Origin: Alligator mississippiensis
Taxonomy: Eukaryota; Chordata; Crocodylia; Alligatoridae
DNA: 64,000 nt
Direction: 5' to 3'
Assembly: GCF_030867095.1 (NCBI RefSeq)
Contig: NC_081829.1
Span: 66,919,181 to 66,983,180 of the forward strand
Shown here: piece after piece, positions 53,516 through 64,000 of the stretch
Position numbering within the stretch: the stretch's first letter is position 1
Layout of the letters: the number at the start of each line of letters is the position of its first letter
Notes under the pieces: generated by a model
The model's database searches: none
Told to the model about the DNA's origin: nothing
What the model saw: only the letters and a program-made list of their open reading frames with translations
Program-made: the position numbers and the translations under genes

Positions 53516-55974
53516 TGTAATGGGGGCCTTTTTGGGGCTGATTTAACCATGGCCCGCCCACCTGTTTCTGGGCTAACCGCCCACCTTCTCACCCGCCACG
53601 CCTGGTTAGTAATCAATCAATAGATGTCAATTAAGTGGGAGGCTGCCCATTTCCTGCCTCGATGCCAGGGGGCACTATCTGTGGCTCCATTCCTCCCCTC
53701 CACCACAGCCCAAGCCTCACAGATGGCATCACAATGTTCTCACTATCACTGGCCCCCACACTGGGCCCCAGAATCCTCCTATTGAACCCCACCTGGATTC
53801 CTCCCCTCAGGCGGCCTCTTCCACCATCATACCTCCCTGAACCGATCCCCCTTTGGGTGTGATCCCCTCACCAGGACCTTTGGCTCTCTAGCTCCGACCC
53901 ACCTGGGTCTGCAGGTCCAGATGCCCTCCACCCAAGGGTGTTGAGGGAGCTGGCAGGGGTCATCGCAGAGCCTTTGGCCCAGCTGTATGAGCATTCGTGG
54001 TCATCTGGCCCCGTGCTGGGGGATTGGAAACTGGCTAATGTGGTCCCAATTTTCAAGAAAGGGAGGAAGGAGGTCCCAGGTAACTATAGGCCTGCAATCC
54101 TCACCTCGGTGCTTGAGAAGATCTTGGAGAGAATCATCAAGGAGCACATCTGTGGGGGGCCAGCAGGGGAGATCATGCTCAAGGGCAATCAGCATGGGTT
54201 CCTCCAAGGCAGGTCCTGCCTGACCAACCAGGTTTCCTTTCATGACCAGGTGACTAAATCCTTGGATGATGGTATTGCCATGGACGTAGTCTTTCTAGAC
54301 TTTAAGAAGGCTTTTGACACCGTCTCTCACCCCATCCTCATTACTAAATTAAGTGACTGTGGCATTGATGCCTACACAGTTGGATGGGTAAAAAACTGGC
54401 TGATGGGTGCACCCATAGAATAGTGGTGGACAGGTTGTACTCAACCTGGTGAGATGTGAGCAGTGGGGTACCCCAGGGCTCGGTCCTTGGGCCTTTACTG
54501 TTTAACATCTTCATCAACGACTTGGACGAGGGGGTGGAAAGCATGCTGTCCAAGTTTGCTGATGACACTAAGATGTGGGGCGAGGTGGACACACTTGAAG
54601 GGAGAGAGAGGCTGCAAATAGATTTAGACAGACTACAAAAGTGGGTAGACGAGAATAGGATGGGGTTCAATGTAGACAAATGCAGGGTGCTGCACCTTGG
54701 GAGAAGGAATCCACAGCATACATACAGGCTGGGGAGCTTCCCCCTTGTGAGCACAGAGGCAGAAAGGGATCTTGGAGTCAGTAATGACTCCAAGATGAAC
54801 ATGAGTTTCCAATGCCAGACCACAGCCAGAAAGGCCAGCCATACCTTGTCATACATCCAAAGGTGCATCTCAAGCTGGTCCAGAGAGGTGATACTCCCCC
54901 TCTATGCGACTTTGGTCAGGCTGCAGTTGGAGTACTGCGTCCAGTACTGGGCGCCGCACTTCAAAAGGGATGTGGCCAGCCTGGAGAGGGTTCAGAGGAG
55001 GGTCACCCACTTGGTGAGAGGGCAGCAGGACAGGCCCTATGAGGAGAGACTGAGGGACCTGAACCTGTTCAGCTTCAGCAAGAGGAGGCTGAGGGGGGAC
55101 CTGGTGGCTGCCTACAAACTCATCAGGGGAGATCAACAGCAAACAGGTAGAGCCCTTTTCTCCCCAGCACCACCTGGGGTGACGAGGAACAATGGTAATA
55201 AGCTGATAGAGAATAGATTTAGGTTAGAGATCAGAAGGCAATTTTTTACAGTTAGGGTGGCCAAAATCTGGAACCAACTTCCCAGGGAAGTGGTCCTCAC
55301 CCCTACCTTGGGCAAATTCAAGAGGAGGTTGGATGATCACCTGTCTGGGGTCTTGCGAGACCAACATTCATTCCTGCCTGTGGCAGGGGGTCAGGCTAGA
55401 TGATCTGTTCAGGTCCCTCCTGACCCTAGCTACTATGAAGCCTCCAGGCCAGTCAGAACCCCAGGCCCTCAGCTCCAGGGCATTCCTTGCAGTGGGCCCC
55501 CAGCCCTTTGACCCTTGCAGTCCTGGCCCCAGCATGAGCTAGTCAGGAGGAGTTCGGACAGGCATTGAGTCTATGGCCTTTTTTCTCTCTCCAAGGGTCC
55601 ACCTACAGGCCCTCCAAACTAGGGGTAACCCACCCAGTTGTGGAGGCTAGGGGTTAAGGCACCCCCAACCCACCTTTCACCAGGGTGGTAACTGACCTGG
55701 CATTTCCTGGGGGCTCCCACACCACTGAGAGCCCCACCAGGCCACCCACTTCCAGCAGGGTAAAGTTTTAGGTCATGCCCAGGACCAGGAGCCTTCCTAC
55801 AGCTCCTCCCTTACCTCCAGATGATAACAACAATATTACTGCCTGGCTTCTAGCATTAGAACTACTCTGTTTATATGGGCAGCCCTGAATCTAAAATGGC
55901 TGCCCTAATCAGGCACCTGCCAGCTGCTGCCTTCTGGCCCTTAAAGTGGCAGGCACAAACAGTGCCCTGCAACA
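53516..55974 (+). mobile_element. solo LTR, fossil, carrying a CR1
   Basis: TGTAATGGGGGCC start and AGTGCCCTGCAACA end with 5-bp duplication CAACC / CACCC (53511-53515, 55975-55979). Unit 1 has the uninterrupted site CAATCAACACCCCCATAAC at 31039-31057. Same family as 36430-37306. A CR1 lies inside. Confidence 0.85.
53905..55438 (+). mobile_element. CR1 LINE, well-preserved RT, 5'-truncated
   Basis: Two overlapping-frame blocks cover most of the RT. The first (to 54423) holds YRPAILTSVLEKILERIIKE, FLQGRSCLTNQVSF and VVFLDFKKAFDTVSH. The second (54456-55403, 315 residues) holds SGVPQGSVLGPLLFNIFIND, the catalytic FADD, VRLQLEYCVQYWAPHFKRD and the C-terminal KFKRRLDDHLSGVL. One TAG (54421) and a frame change separate them. 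No endonuclease domain; ends in the CR1 3' tail. The youngest-looking LINE in the window. Confidence 0.95.
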
Positions 55975-56570
55975 CACCCCCATAACAAAACTATCAGAAT
56001 GCGTGGTTCCTACACATGTTTCCCAAAATATGAAATACCTGATCCAATGCACCAAATGTCGTACTGGCGACTACCTGGGTGAACCTAAACAGCACCAGAA
56101 TGAGCTGTCATAGAAAAACACATGAAGGATCACATTTGCCACAAAACAACCACTCCCTTTCTGACATCACTATCCTCATACCCAAAGGAAATCTACCTAG
56201 CACCTTTAAAAGGTGATCTTGAGAACAAAAATTCATACACTGCCTGGATACTAAGAACCAGTAATAGTATTAATATTGGTTTTATGGCACCTTATAATCT
56301 ACCTGACTCATGAATTCTTTCCACGCATGAAAGATGAGAATCACCCTCCTTCCTTTTCATAGGCCTTGAACTCCCAGTAATCAGCTTCATTTCTTTTTCT
56401 AATTGTCTGCTATTCTTGGCAATGTCTCTCCCCTCCCTTCTACAATTGGATTTTATAGTGTTGTGTTTCACCTGTACTGGTGAGACCTGATGAAGAATGT
56501 GTTGCATTCAAAAGTTTTTTCTAGCTGTATCCCAGATATGCAGTTGGTAAGTAATCTTGGCTCTCGTAAG
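55975..56570 (+). mobile_element. Penelope-like element, unit 2 copy, second part
   Basis: Continues the copy cut at 53515: CCCCCATAACAAAAC, GAAATACCTGATCCAATG, then the 3' part with ATGAAGAATGTGTTGCATTC and TATGCAGTTGG. It closes unit 2. Confidence 0.75.
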
Positions 56571-56804
56571 AATAAATCAGCGAATAAGTTTAAAAATTTC
56601 AAAAAGATCATCTGAAACCCCAAAGAAGTTGATGCAGTTATTATTTTTTGTATATTTCATTTTCTCTGACATCTGAACGGGAATACACACTCCCTCATAA
56701 TTGAGTTTCTGCATTACTATCTGCTATGCTGGCAAAGAATCAAATTTCTCGCTGTCATTCAAAAGTAATTGCTTCCTTCTTATTATTTGTACAGGTTTAT
56801 ACAG

Positions 56805-56883
56805 TTTCTCTCAGTGATTCAGTCAGCTGAGGAGTCAGCCGAGGACTACAGACAAAAGGGAAGACTGAGACAACAGAAGCAAG
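56805..56883 (+). other. candidate non-coding first exon of a third lipase copy
   Basis: Paralogue of 5455-5541: CAGTCAGCTGAGGAGTCAGC, ACAAAAGGGAAGACTGAGAC and then AACAGAAGCAAG with donor GTTAAG. No coding frame. Confidence 0.5.
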
Positions 56884-57846
56884 GTTAAGTTGCTGGGTAG
56901 GTGCGAGTTCACAATTCCTTTGCTCTGGTGTCTAGAGAGGAGTAAGAGTGAATGTAGATTCCACTGCTTCTTTCAGGAGGCTTCCTTGTGGGGTTATAAA
57001 ACTCACTTTTCTTACCGGTAAATCTGGTGCCAGGAGAGGTGGGTTTATTCATGAATAGCTGACTGCCTGCTTGAAATGAAAGAAAAAATGAAGATTTGCA
57101 TCATCCTCTGCATGCTTGAACTTAAGCATTAGAGAGTTCAAGTCCTTGTTCCACAAGCGTGCAATTACACGGACTTGAACAGGACAAAAATTAACAGAGG
57201 TGCACCTGAACTGGTGAGAGCAATGGTAGAAGCTTTACTGAACAGAGGATCAGCAAGGTAAGTCTTGCTGATGGGTGCCCCATTGCATATTGGGACCTCA
57301 GCCCATCTTTAGATCACAAGATGGATGAAAATGGTAGCAATCATTTAAAGATGCCTTCTTTAGGCTTCTTGTGTAAATTTTCATGTCTATTATTGAAAAA
57401 GATGTATGTAGCCAGGATAGGAAGAGTCTTACCCCTTCAGCAGTAATTGTCAAAATAAAGCAGTAAAGGAGAGTTGGCAATGTGAGCCCCAACTATAGGA
57501 ATCTGCTGTTTTGCTAAGTGGCATTGACTGCTCAATTGTTGTTTTTTGGTTTTTTTTTCCCCTTAGAAGCCACACTTTTATTTAGATGGGGAAATGAATG
57601 ATTCTTTAAGTCAAGTGAGCTGCATAATACAGGACTACAGTTTCGGTATTCAGTCATCCCCAAACCTGCAAGTTGAAGCATGCAGGGGTGAATGGAAATG
57701 CATCTTTGGTATTTTTTTACATAGAGGTGAGCTAGACTTTTTCAAGAACAAGCTTTTTTTTTTGTCAGGCAATTCACATGTATGCAAGTGGACTGTAATT
57801 TTCCATCCCCATCCCCTCCACATCCGAAAAGTTGGCAGGTACTTTC
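56884..57846 (+). other. intron 1 of unit 3, first part
   Basis: AT-rich, partly paralogous to 5542-5880. The short frame at 57594-57947 has no domain. T-run at 57547-57559. Confidence 0.5.
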
Positions 57847-58803
57847 TAGGGCTGTGCGAAGCTTTGGGTGCTGATTCAATTCGGAGGAGATTTGGCCCAA
57901 TTCAGTGGCCGAATCTCCAAGTCCAAATTAAAGCAGGTGACCGATAAAAAGGTCCGAATCAATTTGAAGCTCTCAAAATTTTCAGAAAAGGTTCAGAGAG
58001 CTTTGATGATTCGGACAGTCCCCGCCCACTGCACCAGGGAGCTGGAGCCGGACTTGGAGCCGGTAAGTAGGGGGCACAGGAGGGGGGCTGGGAGAGGGGA
58101 CTATGGGGGGACCCCTTCCAAACCCAAGCCCCTGCCTGCTCCCCCTGTCCCCCCTGACCCCCGCCTGCTCCCCCAGCCCCCTGCCCATGGCTGCCCCCAC
58201 CTGCCCAGCTCCCAGTTCTTTAAAAAAAAGGTCCTGACTCACTGGGTGCTGCTGGAGGGGCAATCCCCAATGCCCCGCATTGCGTGGTGGGCTCTGCCAT
58301 GAGCCCTCTGACCCCTTCCCCCTCTCCTAGCTGCCCCACGGCTGCCCCGCCCAGCCCAGCTCTGGCACTTTAGGAAAAACAACAACAAAAAAACCCCTGG
58401 GACTCATCGGCTCCTGCAGCAGCCTCGAGGTTTCTGGGAGTTCATGCAAGAATCCCCCATGCAGTGGGGGGCAGCGGGGATCTCCCCCCACTGGGCAGAA
58501 ACCAGTGAGTCCAGGGGGAGTTGCTATTTTTTTTTCTTTAAAGTGCTGGAACTGGTTAGGGGGGAGTGGGGGGCAGCGGGGATCACCCCCACACCTGACA
58601 GCACACGGTGAGTCAGGGCTTTTTTTTCAAAGTGTGGAGAGCTGGGGCTGGGCGGGGCAGCCATTGCAGGGCTGGGAAAGTGGGCCGGGGATGGACCTGG
58701 GTGATTCAGAAATTTGGCTGATTCCACAGCAGCCGAATCTCCAAATCAGATTCTGCTGAATCGATTCCGGACAGTGATTCAAATCACCGAATTGATTTGA
58801 TTA
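57847..58803. mobile_element. hAT non-autonomous element, GC-rich version, right end missing
   Basis: TAGGGCTGTGCGAAGC start. The GC-rich interior with TTTAAAAAAAAGG...CTGACTCACTG repeats resembles 12400-12900. The far end has GGACAGTGATTCAAATCACC but lacks the terminal CAGCCCTA. Confidence 0.75.
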
Positions 58804-60029
58804 TATCTATATCTCCCTTCTACTTCATAGCTGAACTATTGGCTACTCTGAGATTGCCTTTAGTGTGTGCAAACACTATCACAGTTCTTACAGCTACCCT
58901 TACTGAATTGCTGTTCTGATGCCTGCAGAGTTTCTTTGAGATTCCATTTGCAGGCATAACTTAGAGGGACTGGTTTATAAATTTCCTTTCCATGTATTGT
59001 GAAAGGCACCACAAGGGATCTTTTCCAGCAACTGAAATGAGCCAGGAGAGCTCTTTCAGCCATGATCAAATGTTTATTTTATTTAAGATTATGCAGCAAC
59101 ATGACAAGTTCCTGCTACCAGGTGATACTCCACTCGAACAGAAAGAACTTACCGCCTCGGCAAACACATTCAGAACTAAAGAGTAATGTTGAATTAAAAA
59201 CATGAATCTCTGCAGTATGAGTCTTCTACGGTGCAATATGATATTACATTTTCTTGCTATTAGTAATAAACTGAAGTGTAATTGCTAAATAAAGGGAAAA
59301 CCTTAATTTAAATACAGGGATAGCATTTTTTATTGTCCCAGGGTACTCTACTCTAGTCTTTTTAAAAATCCCCTAAATAAATTGCCTGGAAGAGTTGTAA
59401 CCAATCAACTATTGCTTAAAGGCCTCATTTCTGTTTAAGTGAGGAATGGAAACAATCTTCCAAACTTCAATCTTTTTCATGAACAGGAATTCCTGTTGTC
59501 GTTGTCCATTAAGCCCTATTACTTATGACAAGGATGATGGGGGATGATGCCTTTGTTCTCATATGTCCCACAGGATGCTCCCATTATAGCATTTGTAGAA
59601 ACTAGTAAGTGAAGCACTAGAGGGTCAGGAATTTCTTACTGACATCTGTCAACGAAGTGGGTGAAGAGCAGCCAAATGCCACTTAGGAACACCAAATGGA
59701 CAAAGTCTTTTAAGGGAGGGAGCCATCTGTGAGCAACTGTTGGTCAGCAAGGGGAAATGACCCAGCAGGACCAGCCTTATTTGCGTTTCAGCAATAAAGC
59801 AGCTTTGCACATTCCATTGCAATGGAATGTGTTATAAATGCCCCTAGAGTCACCTTGATTACAAACAAAGTCTGGAGGTGGAGGGTTTGTGTGAGAGAAC
59901 TCCTCCCCATCCTCCTGTCTATTTGTAACATTCAAATACTCAAATACCATGGGCCCTAAGGCCCACTCGGCTAACTAGTAGCCCCTATTGTATGGGGGCT
60001 AATGGGTGAATGCTACAACAAAATACCTG
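58804..60029. other. sequence between hAT and Tx1 LINE
   Basis: 58810-59400 is unique-looking. 59550-60000 may be the 3' UTR of the minus-strand LINE but has no diagnostic sequence. An inverted pair CACATTCCATTG / CAATGGAATGTG forms a perfect hairpin at 59808-59831. Confidence 0.4.
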
Positions 60030-62600
60030 GGACAACTAATGAAAAAAACAGGATAGGAGTGTCATGTGGGTCAAAGGGTCAAAACATGAAGATAAATGTA
60101 CCTGAGGGAGACACTGAGCAGAGCCTCCTGGGCCATACCCACCAGTCCTCAAAGGCATCCAAGGAGCTGGTGGACACCACCTACTGGTGCTGTGCCTGGA
60201 AACATGTATGGATAAGTGAGAGGAAAGTGACCCCACAATCTCTGGGCACCTTCCCTTCCAGAGTCTCCTTCCTGGTCAAGTACAGGGCCTACTTGGCCAG
60301 GGCCAGGAGGAGGTTGACCAGGAGGTCCTGGGACTTGGTCGGACCGCAGATGGGGTGACCAAAAACAAAAAGGTGGGGGGTGAAATTCAACTAGAATCTC
60401 AGAAGGGGGTTCTGGAGGTGGAGATGGAGGGGCTGTAGCCTGGCACACTCAAGTGTCATGTGTGCCAGGGTCTCCCTCTATCTGCAGAAGGGGCAGGAGA
60501 CCAGGGTGTCTCCATACATGCCCATGGTGATGGCTCCATGGAGGAGCCACCAGATGAGGTCCCCGGTGGCTCATGGGATGACGGTAGCATACAGACTCAG
60601 CCACTGGGGTGCCTCAACCATGAGCAGGTCCCACCACTTGGTGTCTGGGCAGGATGCAAAGGTGGCATAATGGACAGTGTGGCACATAAGTGTGTAGAGG
60701 TGGCAGTGATGCACGGTCAAAAATGGACTGGTCTGGTATCCTCTAGACAGCTCAGGTGGTGGAGCAGGGAGCACTGTGAGGCCAGGCGAGGTGCCGGCCC
60801 CATGACAAACTCCGGTGGGCTGGAGGACATGGGGGGTGGGGGGGTGGGGGGCGAGGACTACCACCACACAGGACCTGGTCAAGAAAGGCAAGGGCATTAG
60901 GAGGTAGGGCAGATTTCACTTCCTGGATCAGACAGCAGGTTGCACATGTCATGGGTAGACCCATGCACCAGGCCAGCACAGCGGGGTCCACTCACTCCCA
61001 CCTAACATAGTCCAGGAGGTCTCCAATATGGGAGACACCAGCCAGGATCAACCTCTGTCACAACCAGGGTGCCTCTGCCATTGGCTCCTCCAGCTGGGGG
61101 TTCCAGAGTAGGGGCTCAACGAGAAGGTCAGCGCCCTGGGTGACTGTTGTGGGGGACCTGGAGGTGGAGACCAACCTCCAGGCCCAGAGGAGGTCCTGGT
61201 AGAAATATGGCAACCTTTGTGGGTCCTGTAGGGGAAGCCCCACAGGCTGAGGAGCTGCCAGTCAAACCAAAGATCCCAGAAGTGGCAGGGGAAAGCGCGC
61301 CCCAGGTGGCTCCATGCCACGTGGCTACCGACACCATATAGCAGTCACTGCAGGGCCTGAAGGCAGAATGCCAGAACCTGGCCATGCAGGCAAACCAGGC
61401 CCTGGCTGCCCTCCTGCAAGGGGAAATTCAGGACCTCTGCAGCAACCCAGTGCTGTTACAGCCAGAAAAACTCCAGCATCCATCTCCAGAGTCCCACCTG
61501 GACATCAGGAGGCACAGACAGGGTGTGTAAGCAGTGCTAGAGCATGCCCTTGCCTTTCTTGACCAGGTCCTGTGTGGTGGTGGTTCCCCCTACCCCCACA
61601 ATGTCCTCCAGCCCACCAGAGTTTGTCATGGGGCCGGCACTTCGCCCAGCCTCACAGTGCTCCCTGCTCCACCACCTGATTCAGCACCAGCACTCTCCCA
61701 TGCAGGGAGAGACATCTCAGGAGCCGTGCCCATGCCTGGAGCTGTTCCATCACCCTTGCCTCCAGCTGGTGCCACCTCTCCATTGGGGAGGGGTGCATGA
61801 GAGACAGATAGACCCCCAAGTAGAGCAGCGAAAGCGCACTCCAGTGGAACCCATGGAGTACAGGTGAGAGTGAGCCCACCTGCCATCCATCACCCACCAC
61901 AAGGCCAAAGCTCTTGACCGAGTTCAGTTGACCTGGGCAGAGGCAGCAACCTAATACAATGCCTGGCAAGCCTCCACCTGCGTCAGGTCACCTGAGTCCT
62001 GCACCATGAGCATACACTGTCAGGACCAGCTGCATCACCGGCTCCTGGACCATCAACCCTGCCACCCACCTCCATGGGAGAACATGCAAGGTCTCCAGGG
62101 CCAAGGCCTACAGCTGGCCTGACCGCAGGCAGCCTTGATGCACCCCTCTCCTGAACAGGATGGGCTCTGCCAGGGTCCAGTTGAGCTTGATCAAACACTC
62201 TGCAGAGGTGTGCAACACCTGGAGAGCCCAAATGAAGCAGGGCCCAAAGCCAGAAGCCCACAGCGTACCTGTGAGGTACCCGTGGTCCACTCTGTCAAAC
62301 GCCTTCTCATGGTCCAGGGATAGGAGGGCAAAAGACAGGCTCTCCCAGTGAATTAGCTACAGGAGGTCCCAAATCAGGTACAGGTTGTCAAAGATGGAAC
62401 ATCCAGGCACTGTGTATGTCTGGTCAGGATAGATCACGTCTGTCAGCACGGACCGCAGGCACAGCAAGATGGCCTTCACTGCCACCTTATATTCTGTGCA
62501 GCCCCCATCCTCCTGGTGGCTTGCTAGAAATATTGTCTTGCATTTTCCCCTGAATATTGTCAGTGCAGGTAACCTCAGTATGGTTATCTGCCCCAAGTAG
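60030..62600 (-). mobile_element. Tx1-clade (L1-group) LINE, 5'-truncated and rearranged
   Basis: Minus-strand frames follow the order of Tx1 ORF2: TYTVPGCSIFDNLYLIWDLL (62370-62430), DHEKAFDRVDHGYL, then IKLNWTLAEPILFRRGVHQG, KSFGLVVGDGWQVG, LLYLGVYLSLMHPSPMERW, RGRVLVLNQVV-like (to about 61665), and, after an interruption, FLTVHHCHLYTLMCHTVHYA with CPDTKWWDLL (60600-60740). Frames are broken many times, the FADD region is lost, and 61322-61682 is a segment in the opposite orientation. Confidence 0.85.
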
Positions 62601-64000
62601 GCATTGTGATATTTTGGGCCTTTTCATAGAGCTCCAGATGTTGAATAAAGAAAGAGAGAGCATGAAAACATTCAAGTTTCAGTATTCAAGGAATGATGTC
62701 AATGTGGTTGGGAAATAAAGTAAAAATTGTGAAGGGCTCAGGAGTTTGGGACAAATAGATAGCAATATTTTTATCTCATTATTTTTAAGCAAGATGTGAG
62801 ACCCTTCCCTTGCAGTGGTACAAATGGTTGAACAAAATTCCCTTCATTCAGCTGTGCAAGGGCATTTTCCCACAGGAGTTCCTGTGCCATATGGGCAGTG
62901 TAAAGCCTGCCAGGAGAGTGCACTGGGGATGAGGAATTTGCTTCAGCTTGATTCATCAGATTGTTCCCCAAACATATACTCAGAGCTCCCAGGGCAGGGA
63001 CTGAGGCACTAAAACAAATAAAATAATGTGGATCAGAAATCCAGTTTTGACAAGCAATTTCCAAACATTTTGAAAAGTCTAAAAAATGATGCAATCTATT
63101 CTTGTGGGTGTTCTGGGAAGGAGTGAAGGGACCTGAACAACCTGGAAGAACAATAAGCTTTGATGAGATGAGTTTAAACCAGCAGTGTCTTGTGATGATG
63201 CATAATTATTGTAAGACTTGTCTGGACATGAAGTTTGCCAGTATTTTTGTTCCTCAGGTGTAACTGGTCTGATATGCTAGTTTCTAAAGGCATCTGTCAG
63301 AAGTGTTAGAAACAAAAGGGCTGCTGCTTCTCACCCTCACTGTTAAAGCCCATTTCTGAGATTCCTCATTCGGGTAAGAGAAATGCTAGTGGTCTATTTG
63401 GGAACTTCCTTTCCACGAGGGGAAACAGTGGAAAAACTATCAAGTGTATGTCTGCACTCCTGTGGACATTGCTCTGGAGCATGCCTTGTCGCCCCACTTC
63501 CACTCACATTTCAAACTAGAGAATGAGATTGTGATACTGCTTTAGGGCACACCTGCCTTGTCTCTCAAGTGCATCAGAAGCACAGATCTCAAAAGCACTG
63601 TCAGGGTCTTCTTCACTGTCTCACTCCTGGTTCAAGCAAGCAGGAGGGGTTGAGTGGGTGCATTTGAGAACAGCTCCTTGGGAATGCCAGGGAAACGATG
63701 TGCACATGCTCCTAGGGACTATGTACCTAATAATCAACACCTGGACTCCCTCTGAATATTATTGTTAGGGGTGTCCATCCTGTAATGCCAGGTCTGGGAT
63801 CTCTTGGCCAAAATTTCCATTTCAGTCACATTTATATGGGAGGCCTATAGAGAATGATGTTGCTGACAAGATCCTTGCACACGGGGGTCTGTGAAGAGGG
63901 GGACTAAGGCTTTGAAATGAATCTTTTATTTAATGTGGAGTGAGCAATAAGTCAGAGCCTTATAGCATTTTTTTTCAGGGACCCAGGCAAGGGACACCAG
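62601..64000 (+). other. intron 1 of unit 3, right edge
   Basis: AT-rich. 63040-63360 is paralogous to 6180-6600. No exon 2 was found before the edge. The last 300 bases show no recognisable feature. Confidence 0.55.

Larger units (their letters stand above)
33550..56570 (+). repeat. tandem duplication unit 2 (pseudogene half)
   Basis: Paralogue of unit 1 from exon 6 through the 3' flank (pairs listed under unit 1). Exons 1-5 are absent. It is lengthened by later insertions: CR1 at 34235, LTR at 36430, LTR at 38992, hAT at 42816, hAT at 45004, CR1 at 46438, hAT at 48855, PLE at 50024, LTR plus CR1 at 53516. Confidence 0.85.
56570..64000 (+). repeat. tandem duplication unit 3, 5' part
   Basis: 56590-57000 aligns with 5160-5700 (GAACCCCAAGCAGGTTGAAGCAG versus GAAACCCCAAAGAAGTTGATGCAG) and 63040-63360 with 6180-6600. 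The gap between is filled by a hAT and a Tx1 LINE. The exon 2 equivalent should lie past 64000. Confidence 0.7.

Noticed and set aside
58860-59186. Possible exon of a third lipase or another host gene
   Set aside because: Frames show none of the lipase motifs, and the position precedes the expected exon 2 of unit 3.
60458-60900. Plus-strand frames over the LINE
   Set aside because: Shadows of the minus-strand Tx1 coding sequence.
1-64000. CRISPR array, bacterial operon, or complete tRNA/rRNA gene
   Set aside because: No regularly spaced short direct repeats, no ribosomal or tRNA secondary structure beyond the SINE head, and clear vertebrate intron-exon structure.

Overview
This is vertebrate genomic DNA, most likely from a crocodilian. 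A turtle or another large-genome reptile cannot be excluded. The evidence is the repeat load: CR1 LINEs, Penelope-like elements (PLEs), a Tx1-type LINE, a tRNA-headed SINE with a CR1 tail, several LTR remnants and a dense crop of non-autonomous hAT elements with 8-bp target duplications. There is no CRISPR array, operon or prokaryotic gene structure. Almost every long open frame is a by-product of GC-rich repeats.

The host content is an acid (AB-hydrolase) lipase cluster of the LIPA/LIPF/LIPM/LIPN/LIPK/LIPJ family. One gene, on the + strand, can be read exon by exon from 8135 to 25678. It has nine coding exons with family-standard phases and lengths and the triad Ser-Asp-His, and encodes about 403 residues. 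It looks most like LIPM. A probable non-coding first exon lies near 5455-5541.

The locus is a tandem duplication. Unit 1 (about 5150-31240) carries the intact gene. Unit 2 (about 33550-56570) repeats the exon 6-10 half with introns and 3' flank, but as a pseudogene (34183-48561) with decayed exons. Unit 3 (from about 56570) restarts with the same non-coding first exon and following intron and runs off the right edge, so a third lipase copy is expected beyond 64000. Remnants of a PLE lie at or near the unit boundaries.

Because the units were once the same sequence, each later insertion can be read against an empty site in its paralogue. Copy 2 gained a PLE (50024-51825), a CR1 (46438-47960), a hAT (48855-49815) and a solo LTR later hit by another CR1 (53516-55974). 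Copy 1 gained a hAT (26025-26824), a SINE (27865-28131) and an LTR element later hit by a hAT (28576-30636).

Left to right: 1-5150 is repeats (an LTR element with a CpG-rich block, a MITE, a PLE tail). 5150-31240 is lipase unit 1. 31240-33550 is a hAT element and junction sequence. 33550-56570 is pseudogene unit 2, which includes a 2-kb LTR at 38992-41045. 56570-64000 is the start of unit 3, interrupted by a hAT and an internally rearranged Tx1 LINE (60030-62600).
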